In this document: piece after piece, positions 23,971 to 38,944 of the stretch | Numbering within the stretch: the stretch's first letter is position 1 | How the letters are laid out: every line of letters starts with the position of its first letter | Assembly (NCBI GenBank): GCA_963556195.1 | Contig: CAUVYP010000583.1 | Coordinates: 620,001 to 684,000, forward strand | Length of the DNA stretch: 64,000 nt | DNA from: Sepiola atlantica | Taxonomy: Eukaryota > Mollusca > Cephalopoda > Sepiida > Sepiolidae | Direction: 5' to 3' | Program-made: the position numbers and the translations under genes | The notes under the pieces: generated by a model | The model's input: only the letters and a program-made list of their open reading frames with translations | What the model was told of the DNA's origin: nothing | The model's database searches: none

Positions 23971-24289
23971 ACCTTGAATTGTTGATTATTTGTTTTGTTG
24001 TTAAATGTTAACAATCATTACCTTGAATTGTTGATTATTTGTTTTGTTGTTAAATGTTAACAATCATTACCTTGAATTGTTGATTATATGTTTTGTTGTT
24101 AAATGTTAACAATCATCACCTTTAATTGTTGATTATATGTTTTGTTGTTAAATGTTTACAATCATCACCTTGAATTGTTGATTATATGTTTTGTTGTTAA
24201 ATGTTAACAATCATTACCTTGAATTGTTGATTTATATGTTTTGTTGTTAAATTTTAACAATCATCACCTTGAATTGTTGATTATATGTT

Positions 24290-27200
24290 TTGTTGTTAAA
24301 TGTTTACAATCATCATCTTGAATTGTTGATGATATGATTTGTTGTTAAATGTTAACAATCATTACCTTGAATTGTTGATTATATGTTTTGTTGTTAAATG
24401 TTAACAATCATTACCTTGAATTGTTGATTTATATGTTTTGTTGTTAAATGTTAACAATCATCACCTTGAATTGTTGATTATATGTTTTGTTGTTAAATGT
24501 TAACAATCATCACCTTGAATTGTTGATGATATGATTTGTTGTTAAATGTTAACAATCATTACCTTGAATTGTTGATTATATGTTTTGTTGTTAAATGTTA
24601 ACAATCATTACCTTTAATTGTTGATTATATGTTTTGTTGTTAAATGTTAACAATCATCACCTTGAATTGGTGATTATATGTTTTGTTGTTAAATGTTAAC
24701 AATCATCACCTTGAATTGTTGATTATATGTTTTGTTGTTAAATGTTTACAATCATCACCTTGAATTGTTGATTATTTGTTTTGTTGTTAAATGTTAACAA
24801 TCATTACCTTGAATTGTTGATTATTTGTTTTGTTGTTAAATGTTAACAATCATTACCTTGAATTGTTGATTATATGTTTTGTTGTTAAATGTTAACAATC
24901 ATCACCTTTAATTGTTGATTATATGTTTTGTTGTTAAATGTTTACAATCATCACCTTGAATTGTTGATTATATGTTTTGTTGTTAAATGTTAACAATCAT
25001 TACCTTGAATTGTTGATTTATATGTTTTGTTGTTAAATGTTAACAATCATCACCTTGAATTGTTGATTATATGTTTTGTTGTTAAATGTTTACAATCATC
25101 ACCTTGAATTGTTGATGATATGATTTGTTGTTAAATGTTAACAATCATTACCTTGAATTGTTGATTATATTTTTTGTTGTTAAATGTTAACAATCATTAC
25201 CTTGAATTGTTGATTTATATGTTTTGTTGTTAAATGTTAACAATCATCACCTTGAATTGTTGATGATATGATTTGTTGTTAAATGTTAACAATCATTACC
25301 TTGAATTGTTGATTATATGTTTTGTTGTTAAATGTTAACAATCATCACCTTTAATTGTTGATTATATGTTTTGTTGTTAAATGTTAACAATCATCACCTT
25401 GAATTGGTGATTATATGTTTTGTTGTTAAATGTTAACAATCATCACCTTGAATTGTTGATTATATGTTTTGTTGTTAAATGTTTACAATCATCACCTTGA
25501 ATTGTTGATTATTTGTTTTGTTGTTAAATGTTAACAATCATTACCTTGAATTGTTGATTATTTGTTTTGTTGTTAAATGTTAACAATCATTACCTTGAAT
25601 TGTTGATTATATGTTTTGTTGTTAAATGTTAACAATCATCACCTTTAATTGTTGATTATATGTTTTGTTGTTAAATGTTTACAATCATCACCTTGAATTG
25701 TTGATTATATGTTTTGTTGTTAAATGTTAACAATCATTACCTTGAATTGTTGATTTATATGTTTTGTTGTTAAATGTTAACAATCATCACCTTGAATTGT
25801 TGATTATATGTTTTGTTGTTAAATGTTTACAATCATCACCTTGAATTGTTGATGATATGATTTGTTGTTAAATGTTAACAATCATTACCTTGAATTGTTG
25901 ATTATATGTTTTGTTGTTAAATGTTAACAATCATTACCTTGAATTGTTGATTTATATGTTTTGTTGTAAAATGTTACCAATCATCACCTTGAATTGTTGA
26001 TTATATGTTTTGTTGTTAAATGTTAACAATCATCACCTTGAATTGTTGATGATATGATTTGTTGTTAAATGTTAACAATCATTACCTTGAATTGTTGATT
26101 ATATGTTTTGTTGTTAAATGTTAACAATCATTACCTTTAATTGTTGATTATATGTTTTGTTGTTAAATGTAAACAATCATCACCTTGAATTGGTGATTAT
26201 ATGTTTTGTTGTTAAATGTTAACAATCATCACCTTGAATTGTTGATTATATGTTTTGTTGTTAAATGTTAACAATCATTACCTTGAATTGTTGATTATAT
26301 GTTTTGTTGTTAAATGTTAACAATCATTACCTTTAATTGTTGATTATATGTTTTGTTGTTAAATGTTAACAATCATCACCTTGAATTGTTGATTTATATA
26401 TTTTGTTGTTAAATGTTAACAATCATTACCTTGAATTGTTGATTATATGTTTTGTTGTTAAATGTTAACAATCATTACCTTGAATTGTTGATTATATGTT
26501 TTGTTGTTAAATGTCAACAATCATTACCTTGAATTGTTTATTTATATGTTTTGTTGTTAAATGTTAACAATCATCACCTTGAATTGTTGATTATATGTTT
26601 TGTTGTTAAATGTTAACAATCATCACCTTGAATTGTTGATTATATGTTTTGTTGTTAAATGTAAACAATCATTACCTTGAATTGTTGATTTATATGTTTT
26701 GTTGTTAAATGTTAACAATCATCACCTTAAATTGTTCATTATATGTTTTGTTGTTAAATGTTAACAATCATCACCTTGAATTGTTGATTATATGTTTTGT
26801 TGTTAAATGTTAACAATCATTACCTTGAATTGTTGATTATATGTTTTGTTGTTAAATGTTAACAATCATTACCTTGAATTGTTTATTTATATGTTTTGTT
26901 GTTAAATGTTAACAATCATTACCTTGAATTGTTGATTATACGTTTTGTTGTTAAATGTTAACAATCATCACCTTGAATTGTTGATTTATATGTTTTGTTG
27001 TTAAATGTTAACAATCATCACCTTGAATTGTTGATTTATATGTTTTGTTGTTAAATGTTAACAATCATCACCTTGAATTGTTGATTTATATGTTTTGTTG
27101 TTAAATGTTAACAATCATCACCTTGAATTGTTGATTATATGTTTTGTTGTTAAATGTTAACAATCATTACCTTGAATTGTTGATTATATGTTTTGTTGTT

Positions 27201-28030
27201 CAATGTTAACAATCATTACCTTGAATTGTTGATTTATATGTTTTGTTGTTTAATGTTAACAATCATCACCTTGAATTGTTGATTATATGTTTTGTTGTTA
27301 AATGTTAACAATCATCACCTTGAATTGTTGATTATATGTTTTGTTGTTAAATGTTAACAATCATCACCTTGAATTGTTGATTATATGTTTTGTTGTTAAA
27401 TGTTTACAATCATCACCTTGAATTGTTGATTATTTGTTTTGTTGTTAAATGTTAACAATAATTACCTTGAATTGTTGATTATTTGTTTTGTTGTTAAATG
27501 TTAACAATCATTACCTTGAATTGTTGATTATATGTTTTGTTGTTAAATGTTAACAATCATCACCTTTAATTGTTTATTATATGTTTTGTTGTTAAATGTT
27601 TACAATCATCACCTTGAATTGTTGATTATATGTTTTGTTGTTAAATGTTAACAATCATTACCTTGAATTGTTTATTTATATGTTTTGTTGTTAAATGTTT
27701 ACAATCATTACCTTGAATTGTCGATTATACGTTTTGTTGTTAAATGTTAACAATCATCACCTTGAATTGTTGATTTATATGTTTTGTTGTTAAATGTTAA
27801 CAATCATTACCTTGAATTGTTGATTTATATGTTTTGTTGTTAAATGTTAACAATCATCACCTTGAATTGTTGATTTATATGTTTTGTTGTTAAATGTTAA
27901 CAATCATCACCTTGAATTGTTGATTATATGTTTTGTTGTTAAATGTTAACAATCATCACCTTGAATTATTGATTATATGTTTTGTTGTTAAATGTAAACA
28001 ATCATCACCTTGAATTGTTGATTATATGTT
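24290..28030. repeat. ~3.5-3.7-kb higher-order unit, copy 1
   Basis: CATCATC (24,311) and TTGGTG (24,667) recur at 28,052 and 28,408, a distance of 3,741 bp that holds to about 25,311. From about 25.73 to 26.83 kb the match is at 3,300 bp (GTTCATT, C at 26,737 and 30,037), and from about 26.87 to 28.0 kb at 3,497 bp (TCGATTATACG 27,721 and 31,218; AATTATTG 27,964 and 31,461). The stepwise changes are multiples of the monomer: copy 1 has a 737-bp internal duplication (TTGGTG 24,667 and 25,404) that copy 2 partly lacks. The start also matches block A (135 and 491) at 24,176 bp. Confidence 0.8.
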
Positions 28031-31000
28031 TTGTTGTTAAATGTTTACAATCATCATCTTGAATTGTTGATGATATGATTTGTTGTTAAATGTTAACAAT
28101 CATTACCTTGAATTGTTGATTATATGTTTTGTTGTTAAATGTTAACAATCATTACCTTGAATTGTTGATTTATATGTTTTGTTGTTAAATGTTAACAATC
28201 ATCACCTTGAATTGTTGATTATATGTTTTGTTGTTAAATGTTAACAATCATCACCTTGAATTGTTGATGATATGATTTGTTGTTAAATGTTAACAATCAT
28301 TACCTTGAATTGTTGATTATATGTTTTGTTGTTAAATGTTAACAATCATTACCTTTAATTGTTGATTATATGTTTTGTTGTTAAATGTTAACAATCATCA
28401 CCTTGAATTGGTGATTATATGTTTTGTTGTTAAATGTTAACAATCATCACCTTGAATTGTTGATTATATGTTTTGTTGTTAAATGTTTACAATCATCACC
28501 TTGAATTGTTGATTATTTGTTTTGTTGTTAAATGTTAACAATCATTACCTTGAATTGTTGATTATTTGTTTTGTTGTTAAATGTTAACAATCATTACCTT
28601 GAATTGTTGATTATATGTTTTGTTGTTAAATGTTAACAATCATCACCTTTAATTGTTGATTATATGTTTTGTTGTTAAATGTTTACAATCATCACCTTGA
28701 ATTGTTGATTATATGTTTTGTTGTTAAATGTTAACAATCATTACCTTGAATTGTTGATTTATATGTTTTGTTGTTAAATGTTAACAATCATCACCTTGAA
28801 TTGTTGATTATATGTTTTGTTGTTAAATGTTTACAATCATCACCTTGAATTGTTGATGATATGATTTGTTGTTAAATGTTAACAATCATTACCTTGAATT
28901 GTTGATTATATGTTTTGTTGTTAAATGTTAACAATCATTACCTTGAATTGTTGATTTATATGTTTTGTTGTTAAATGTTAACAATCATCACCTTGAATTG
29001 TTGATGATATGATTTGTTGTTAAATGTTAACAATCATTACCTTGAATTGTTGATTTATATGTTTTGTTGTTAAATGTTAACAATCATCACCTTGAATTGT
29101 TGATTATATGTTTTGTTGTTAAATGTTTACAATCATCACCTTGAATTGTTGATGATATGATTTGTTGTTAAATGTTAACAATCATTACCTTGAATTGTTG
29201 ATTATATGTTTTGTTGTTAAATGTTAACAATCATTACCTTGAATTGTTGATTTATATGTTTTGTTGTTAAATGTTAACAATCATCACCTTGAATTGTTGA
29301 TTATATGTTTTGTTGTTAAATGTTAACAATCATCACCTTGAATTGTTGATGATATGATTTGTTGTTAAATGTTAACAATCATTACCTTGAATTGTTGATT
29401 ATATGTTTTGTTGTTAAATGTTAACAATCATCACCTTGAATTGTTGATTATATGTTTTGTTGTTAAATGTTAACAATCATCACCTTGAATTGGTGATTAT
29501 ATGTTTTGTTGTTAAATGTTAACAATCATCACCTTGAATTGTTGATTATATGTTTTGTTGTTAAATGTTAACAATCATTACCTTGAATTGTTGATTATAT
29601 GTTTTGTTGTTAAATGTTAACAATCATTACCTTTAATTGTTGATTATATGTTTTGTTGTTAAATGTTAACAATCATCACCTTGAATTGTTGATTTATATG
29701 TTTTGTTGTTAAATGTTAACAATCATTACCTTGAATTGTTGATTATATGTTTTGTTGTTAAATGTTAACAATCATTACCTTGAATTGTTGATTATATGTT
29801 TTGTTGTTAAATGTCAACAATCATTACCTTGAATTGTTTATTTATATGTTTTGTTGTTAAATGTTAACAATCATCACCTTGAATTGTTGATTATATGTTT
29901 TGTTGTTAAATGTTAACAATCATCACCTTGAATTGTTGATTATATGTTTTGTTGTTAAATGTAAACAATCATTACCTTGAATTGTTGATTTATATGTTTT
30001 GTTGTTAAATGTTAACAATCATCACCTTAAATTGTTCATTATATGTTTTGTTGTTAAATGTTAACAATCATCACCTTGAATTGTTGATTATATGTTTTGT
30101 TGTTAAATGTTAACAATCATTACCTTGAATTGTTTATTTATATGTTTTGTTGTTAAATTTTAACAATCATTACCTTTAATTGTTGATTATATGTTTTGTT
30201 GTTAAATGTTAACAATCATCACCTTGAATTGTTGATTATATGTTTTGTTGTTAAATGTTAACAATCATTACCTTGAATTGTTGATTATATGTTTTGTTGT
30301 TAAATGTTAACAATCATTACCTTGAATTGTTGATTATATGTTTTGTTGTTAAATGTTAACAATCATTACCTTGAATTGTTTATTTATATGTTTTGTTGTT
30401 AAATGTTAACAATCATTACCTTGAATTGTTGATTATACGTTTTGTTGTTAAATGTTAACAATCATCACCTTGAATTGTTGATTTATATGTTTTGTTGTTA
30501 AATGTTAACAATCATCACCTTGAATTGTTGATTTATATGTTTTGTTGTTAAATGTTAACAATCATCACCTTGAATTGTTGATTTATATGTTTTGTTGTTA
30601 AATGTTAACAATCATCACCTTGAATTGTTGATTATATGTTTTGTTGTTAAATGTTAACAATCATTACCTTGAATTGTTGATTATATGTTTTGTTGTTCAA
30701 TGTTAACAATCATTACCTTGAATTGTTGATTTATATGTTTTGTTGTTTAATGTTAACAATCATCACCTTGAATTGTTGATTATATGTTTTGTTGTTAAAT
30801 GTTAACAATCATCACCTTGAATTGTTGATTATATGTTTTGTTGTTAAATGTTAACAATCATCACCTTGAATTGTTGATTATATGTTTTGTTGTAAAATGT
30901 TTACAATCATCACCTTGAATTGTTGATTATTTGTTTTGTTGTTAAATGTTAACAATAATTACCTTGAATTGTTGATTATTTGTTTTGTTGTTAAATGTTA

Positions 31001-31520
31001 ACAATCATTACCTTGAATTGTTGATTATATGTTTTGTTGTTAAATGTTAACAATCATCACCTTTAATTGTTGATTATATGTTTTGTTGTTAAATGTTTAC
31101 AATCATCACCTTGAATTGTTGATTATATGTTTTGTTTTTAAATGTTAACAATCATTACCTTGAATTGTTTATTTATATGTTTTGTTGTTAAATGTTTACA
31201 ATCATTACCTTGAATTGTCGATTATACGTTTTGTTGTTAAATGTTAACAATCATCACCTTGAATTGTTGATTTATATGTTTTGTTGTTAAATGTTAACAA
31301 TCATTACCTTGAATTGTTGATTTATATGTTTTGTTGTTAAATGTTAACAATCATCACCTTGAATTGTTGATTTATATGTTTTGTTGTTAAATGTTAACAA
31401 TCATCACCTTGAATTGTTGATTATATGTTTTGTTGTTAAATGTTAACAATCATCACCTTGAATTATTGATTATATGTTTTGTTGTTAAATGTAAACAATC
31501 ATCACCTTGAATTGTTGATT
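28031..31520. repeat. ~3.5-3.7-kb higher-order unit, copy 2
   Basis: This is the second copy of 24,290-28,030 with internal gains and losses of whole monomers, seen as matching distances of 3,741, 3,300 and 3,497 bp along its length. It contains the only other GTTCATT variant (C at 30,037) and a TCGATTATACG monomer (31,218). It ends near 31,518, where GTTTAC-CATCACC replaces the CATCATC marker that began copy 2. Confidence 0.8.
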
Positions 31521-32283
31521 ATATGTTTTGTTGTTAAATGTTTACAATCATCACCTTGAATTGTTGATTATTTGTTTTGTTGTTAAATGTTAACAATCAT
31601 TACCTTGAATTGTTGATTATATGTTTTGTTGTTAAATGTTAACAATCATTACCTTGAATTGTTGATTATATGTTTTGTTGTTAAATGTTAACAATCATAA
31701 CCCTGAATTGTTGATTATATGTTTTGTTGTTAAATGTTAACAATCATCACCTTGAATTGTTGATTATATGTTTTGTTGTTAAATGTTAACAATCATCACC
31801 TTGAATTGTTGATTTATATGTTTTTTTGTTAAATGTTAACAATCATCACCTCGAATTGTTAATTATATGTTTTGTTGTAAAATGTTAACAATCATCACCT
31901 TGAATTGTTGATTATATGTTTTGTTGTTAAATGTTAACAATCATTACCTTGAATTGTTGACTATATGTTTTGTTGTTAAATGTTAACAATCATTACCTTT
32001 AATTGTTGATTATATGTTTTGTTGTTAAATGTTAACAATCATTACCTTGAATTGTTGATTTATATGTTTTGTTGTTAAATGTTAACAATCATTACCTTGA
32101 ATTGTTGATTATATGTTTTGTTGTTAAATGTTAACAATCATTACCTTGAATTGTTGATTATATGTTTTGTTGTTAAATGTCAACAATCATTACCTTGAAT
32201 TGTTTATTTATATGTTTTGTTGTTAAATGTTAACAATCATCACCTTGAATTGTTGATTATATGTTTTGTTGTTAAATGTTAAC
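31521..32283. repeat. Transitional stretch with CpG marker group
   Basis: Satellite continues with no gene. The stretch holds a CCTCGAATT-GTTAATT-GTAAAATG marker group near 31,851. Unlike the other eleven groups it is not followed by GTGGATT. Single variants here include ATAACCCTG near 31,697, a T-rich TTTTTTTGTT near 31,822 and GACTATATG near 31,960. The next group begins 3,497 bp later at 35,348. Confidence 0.7.
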
Positions 32284-35200
32284 AATAATCACCTGGAATT
32301 GTTGATTATATGTTTTGTTGTTAAATGTTAACAATCATCACCTTGAATTGTTGATTATATGTTTTGTTGTTAAATGTAAACAATCATTACCTTGAATTGT
32401 TGATTTATATGTTTTGTTGTTAAATGTTAACAATCATCACCTTGAATTGTTGATTATATGTTTTGTTGTTAAATGTTAACAATCATCACCTTGAATTGTT
32501 GATTATATGTTTTGTTGTTAAATGTTAACAATCATTACCTTTAATTGTTGATTTATATGTTTTGTTGTTAAATGTTAACAATCATCACCTTGAATTGTTG
32601 ATTATATGTTTTGTTGTTCAATGTTAACAATCATTACCTTGAATTGTTGATTATATGTTTTGTTGTTAAATGTTAACAATCATTACCTTAAATTGTTGAT
32701 TTATATGTTTTGTTGTTAAATGTTAACAATCATCACCTTGAATTGTTGATTTCTTTGTTTTGTTGTTAAATGTTAACAATCATCACCTTGAATTGTTGAT
32801 TATATGTTTTGTTGTTAAATGTTAACAATCATTACCTTGAATTGTTTATTTATATGTTTTGTTGTTAAATGTAACCAATCATCACCTTGAATTGTTGATT
32901 ATATGTTTTGTTGTTAAATGTTAACAATCATTACCTTTAATTGTTGATTATATGTTTTGTTGTTAAATGTTAACAATCATCACCTTGAATTGTTGATTAT
33001 ATGTTTTGTTGTTAAATGTTAACAATCATTACTTTGAATTGTTGATTATATGTTTTGTTGTTAAATGTTAACAATCATTACCTTGAATTGTTGATTATAT
33101 GTTTTGTTGTTAAATGTTAACAATCATTACCTTGAATTGTTGATTTATATGTTTTGTTGTTAAATATTAACAATCATTACCTTGAATTGCTGATTTTACT
33201 TTTGTTGTTAAATGTTAACAATCATCACCTTGAATTGTTGATTTATATGTTTTGTTGTTAAATGTTAACAATCATTACCTTGAATTGTTGATTATATGTT
33301 TTGTTGTTCAATGTTAACAATCATTACCTTGAATTGTTGATTTATATGTTTTGTTGTTTAATGTTAACAATCATCACCTTGAATTGTTGATTATATGTTT
33401 TGTTGTTAAATGTTAACAATCATCACCTTGAATTGTTGATTATATGTTTTGTTGTTAAATGTTAACAATCATCACCTTGAATTTTTGATTATATGTTTTG
33501 TTGTTAAATGTTTACAATCATCACCTTGAATTGTTGATTATTTGTTTTGTTGTTAAATATTAACAATAATTACCTTGAATTGTTGATTATTTGTTTTGTT
33601 GTTAAATGTTAACAATCATTACCTTGAATTGTTGATTATATGTTTTGTTGTTAAATGTTAACAATCATCACCTTGAATTGTTGATTATATGTTTTGTTGT
33701 TAAATGTTAACAATCATCACCTTGAATTGTTGATTATATGTTTTGTTGTTAAATGTTAACAATCATTACCTTGAATTGTTGATTTATATGTTTTGTTGTT
33801 AAATGTTAACAATCATCACCTTGAATTGTTGATTATATGTTTTGTTGTTAAATGTTTACAATCATCACCTTGAATTGTTGATGATATGATTTGTTGTTAA
33901 ATGTTAACAATCATTACCTTGAATTGTTGATTATATGTTTTGTTGTTAAATGTTAACAATCATCACCTTGAATTGTTGATTTCTTTGTTTTGTTGTTAAA
34001 TGTTAACAATCATCACCTTGAATTGTTGATTATATATTTTGTTGTTAAATGTTAACAATCATTACCTTGAATTGTTTATTTATATTTTTTGTTGTTAAAT
34101 GTTAACAATCATCACCTTGAATTGTTGAGTATATGTTTTGTTGTTAAATGTTAACAATCATTACCTTGAATTGTTGATTATATGTTTTGTTGTTAAATTT
34201 TAACAATCATTACCTTTAATTGTTGATTATATGTTTTGTTGTTAAATGTTAACAATCATTACTTTGAATTGTTGATTATATGTTTTGTTGTTAAATGTTA
34301 ACAATCATTACCTTGAATTGTTGATTATATGTTTTCTTGTTAAATGTTAACAATCATTACCTTGAATTGTTGATTATACGTTTTGTTGTTAAATGTTAAC
34401 AATCATCACCTTCAATTGTTGATTTATATGTTTTGTTGTTAAATGTTAACAATCATTACCTTGAATTGTTGATTTATATGTTTTGTTTTTAAATGTTAAC
34501 AATCATCACCTTGAATTGTTGATTTATATGTTTTGTTGTTAAATGTTTACAATCATCACCTTGAATTGTTGATTATATGTTTTGTTGTTAAATGTTAACA
34601 ATCATCACCTTGAATTGTTGATTATATGTTTTGTTGTTAAATGTTAACAATCATTACCTTGAATTGTTGATTATATGTTTTGTTGTTCAATGTTAACAAT
34701 CATTACCTTGAATTGTTGATTTATATGTTTTGTTGTTTAATGTTAACAATCATCACCTTGAATTGTTGATTATATGTTTTGTTGTTAAATGTTAACAATC
34801 ATCACCTTGAATTGTTGATTATATGTTTTGTTGTTAAATGTTAACAATCATCACCTTGAATTGTTGATTATATGTTTTGTTGTTAAATGTTTACAATCAT
34901 CACCTTGAATTGTTGATTATTTGTTTTGTTGTTAAATGTTAACAATCATTACCTTGAATTGTTGATGATTTGTTTTGTTGTTAAATGTTAACAATCATTA
35001 CCTTGAATTGTTGATTATATGTTTTGTTGTTAAATGTTAACAATCATCACCTTTAATTGTTTATTATATGTTTTGTTGTTAAATGTTTACAATCATCACC
35101 TTGAATTGTTGATTATATGTTTTGTTGTTAAATGTTAACAATCATTACCTTGAATTGTTGATTTATATGTTTTGTTGTTAAATGTTAACAATCATCACCT

Positions 35201-35484
35201 TGAATTGTTGATTATATGTTTTGTTGTTAAATGTTAACAATCATCACCTTGAATTGTTGATTATATGTTTTGTTGTTAAATGTTAACAATCATCACCTTG
35301 AATTGTTGATTTAAATGTTTTGTTGTTAAATGTTAACAATCATCACCTCGAATTGTTAATTATATGTTTTGTTGTAAAATGTTAACAATCATCACCTTGA
35401 ATTGTGGATTATATGTTTTGTTGTTAAATGTTAACAATCATTACCTTGAATTGTTGATTATATGTTTTGTTGTTAAATGTTAAC
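32284..35484. repeat. 3,201-bp higher-order unit (first of a tandem series)
   Basis: AATAATCACC (32,284 and 35,485), CTGATTTTAC against CTGATATTAC (33,190 and 36,391) and GTGGATT (35,404 and 38,605) are each 3,201 bp apart, about 65 monomers. The CTGATTTTAC/CTGATATTAC difference is a single-base change in a 48-bp monomer. GATTTCTTTG monomers (near 32,748 and 33,978) first appear here; I did not see them before 32 kb. Confidence 0.83.
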
Positions 35485-35644
35485 AATAATCACCTTGAAT
35501 TGTTGATTATATGTTTTGTTGTTAAATGTTAACAATCATCACCTTGAATTGTTGATTATATGTTTTGTTGTTAAATGTAAACAATCATTACCTTGAATTG
35601 TTGATTTATATGTTTTGTTGTTAAATGTTAACAATCATCACCTT

Positions 35645-38600
35645 GAATTGTTGATTATATGTTTTGTTGTTAAATGTTAACAATCATCACCTTGAATTGT
35701 TGATTATATGTTTTGTTGTTAAATGTTAACAATCATTACCTTTAATTGTTGATTTATATGTTTTGTTGTTAAATGTTAACAATCATCACCTTGAATTGTT
35801 GATTATATGTTTTGTTGTTCAATGTTAACAATCATTACCTTGAATTGTTGATTATATGTTTTGTTGTTAAATGTTAACAATCATTACCTTAAATTGTTGA
35901 TTTATATGTTTTGTTGTTAAATGTTAACAATCATCACCTTGAATTGTTGATTTCTTTGTTTTGTTGTTAAATGTTAACAATCATCACCTTGAATTGTTGA
36001 TTATATGTTTTGTTGTTAAATGTTAACAATCATTACCTTGAATTGTTTATTTATATGTTTTGTTGTTAAATGTAACCAATCATCACCTTGAATTGTTGAT
36101 TATATGTTTTGTTGTTAAATGTTAACAATCATTACCTTTAATTGTTGATTATATGTTTTGTTGTTAAATGTTAACAATCATCACCTTGAATTGTTGATTA
36201 TATGTTTTGTTGTTAAATGTTAACAATCATTACTTTGAATTGTTGATTATATGTTTTGTTGTTAAATGTTAACAATCATTACCTTGAATTGTTGATTATA
36301 TGTTTTGTTGTTAAATGTTAACAATCATTACCTTGAATTGTTGATTTATATGTTTTGTTGTTAAATATTAACAATCATTACCTTGAATTGCTGATATTAC
36401 TTTTGTTGTTAAATGTTAACAATCATCACCTTGAATTGTTGATTTATATGTTTTGTTGTTAAATGTTAACAATCATTACCTTGAATTGTTGATTATATGT
36501 TTTGTTGTTCAATGTTAACAATCATTACCTTGAATTGTTGATTTATATGTTTTGTTGTTTAATGTTAACAATCATCACCTTGAATTGTTGATTATATGTT
36601 TTGTTGTTAAATGTTAACAATCATCACCTTGAATTGTTGATTATATGTTTTGTTGTTAAATGTTAACAATCATCACCTTGAATTTTTGATTATATGTTTT
36701 GTTGTTAAATGTTTACAATCATCACCTTGAATTGTTGATTATTTGTTTTGTTGTTAAATATTAACAATAATTACCTTGAATTGTTGATTATTTGTTTTGT
36801 TGTTAAATGTTAACAATCATTACCTTGAATTGTTGATTATATGTTTTGTTGTTAAATGTTAACAATCATCACCTTGAATTGTTGATTATATGTTTTGTTG
36901 TTAAATGTTAACAATCATCACCTTGAATTGTTGATTATATGTTTTGTTGTTAAATGTTAACAATCATTACCTTGAATTGTTGATTTATATGTTTTGTTGT
37001 TAAATGTTAACAATCATCACCTTGAATTGTTGATTATATGTTTTGTTGTTAAATGTTTACAATCATCACCTTGAATTGTTGATGATATGATTTGTTGTTA
37101 AATGTTAACAATCATTACCTTGAATTGTTGATTATATGTTTTGTTGTTAAATGTTAACAATCATCACCTTGAATTGTTGATTTCTTTGTTTTGTTGTTAA
37201 ATGTTAACAATCATCACCTTGAATTGTTGATTATATATTTTGTTGTTAAATGTTAACAATCATTACCTTGAATTGTTTATTTATATTTTTTGTTGTTAAA
37301 TGTTAACAATCATCACCTTGAATTGTTGAGTATATGTTTTGTTGTTAAATGTTAACAATCATTACCTTGAATTGTTGATTATATGTTTTGTTGTTAAATT
37401 TTAACAATCATTACCTTTAATTGTTGATTATATGTTTTGTTGTTAAATGTTAACAATCATTACTTTGAATTGTTGATTATATGTTTTGTTGTTAAATGTT
37501 AACAATCATTACCTTGAATTGTTGATTATATGTTTTCTTGTTAAATGTTAACAATCATTACCTTGAATTGTTGATTATACGTTTTGTTGTTAAATGTTAA
37601 CAATCATCACCTTCAATTGTTGATTTATATGTTTTGTTGTTAAATGTTAACAATCATTACCTTGAATTGTTGATTTATATGTTTTGTTTTTAAATGTTAA
37701 CAATCATCACCTTGAATTGTTGATTTATATGTTTTGTTGTTAAATGTTAACAATCATCACCTTGAATTGTTGATTATATGTTTTGTTGTTAAATGTTAAC
37801 AATCATCACCTTGAATTGTTGATTATATGTTTTGTTGTTAAATGTTAACAATCATTACCTTGAATTGTTGATTATATGTTTTGTTGTTCAATGTTAACAA
37901 TCATTACCTTGAATTGTTGATTTATATGTTTTGTTGTTTAATGTTAACAATCATCACCTTGAATTGTTGATTATATGTTTTGTTGTTAAATGTTAACAAT
38001 CATCACCTTGAATTGTTGATTATATGTTTTGTTGTTAAATGTTAACAATCATCACCTTGAATTGTTGATTATATGTTTTGTTGTTAAATGTTTACAATCA
38101 TCACCTTGAATTGTTGATTATTTGTTTTGTTGTTAAATGTTAACAATCATTACCTTGAATTGTTGATGATTTGTTTTGTTGTTAAATGTTAACAATCATT
38201 ACCTTGAATTGTTGATTATATGTTTTGTTGTTAAATGTTAACAATCATCACCTTTAATTGTTTATTATATGTTTTGTTGTTAAATGTTTACAATCATCAC
38301 CTTGAATTGTTGATTATATGTTTTGTTGTTAAATGTTAACAATCATTACCTTGAATTGTTGATTTATATGTTTTGTTGTTAAATGTTAACAATCATCACC
38401 TTGAATTGTTGATTATATGTTTTGTTGTTAAATGTTAACAATCATCACCTTGAATTGTTGATTATATGTTTTGTTGTTAAATGTTAACAATCATCACCTT
38501 GAATTGTTGATTTAAATGTTTTGTTGTTAAATGTTAACAATCATCACCTCGAATTGTTAATTATATGTTTTGTTGTAAAATGTTAACAATCATCACCTTG

Positions 38601-38944
38601 AATTGTGGATTATATGTTTTGTTGTTAAATGTTAACAATCATTACCTTGAATTGTTGATTATATGTTTTGTTGTTAAATGTTAACAATCATTACCTTTAA
38701 TTGTTGATTATATGTTTTGTTGTTAAATGTTAACAATCATCACCTTGAATTGTTGATTTATATGTTTTGTTGTTAAATGTTAACAATCATTACCTTGAAT
38801 TGTTGATTATATGTTTTGTTGTTAAATGTTAACAATCATTACCTTGAATTGTTGATTATATGTTTTGTTGTTAAATGTCAACAATCATTACCTTGAATTG
38901 TTTATTTATATGTTTTGTTGTTAAATGTTAACAATCATCACCTG
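35645..38944. repeat. 3,300-bp unit, copy 1 (no difference seen from next copy)
   Basis: I compared this unit line by line with 38,945-42,244 and saw no base difference. The perfect match extends a little into the next unit, to 38,978 against 42,278, where GTTAAC-AATCAT faces GTAAAC-AATAAT. The left limit is the CCTT/CCTG difference at about 35,644/38,944. The unit has about 67 monomers. It includes a 48-bp monomer (36,390-36,437), GATTTCTTTG monomers, one GTAACC variant near 36,073 and a CCTCGAATT/GTGGATT marker group near 38,549-38,605. Confidence 0.92.
36390..36437. repeat. 48-bp monomer, CTGATATTAC type (example)
   Basis: This monomer reads GCTGATATTACTTTTGTTG at its start, one base shorter than the 49-bp class. 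It recurs at about 39,690 and 43,582; a one-base variant (CTGATTTTAC) occurs at 33,189. A related short type, GTTGATTTTAC, occurs near 42,694, 46,586, 49,054, 52,902 and 61,922. Both types are confined to the part of the array right of 33 kb. Confidence 0.85.
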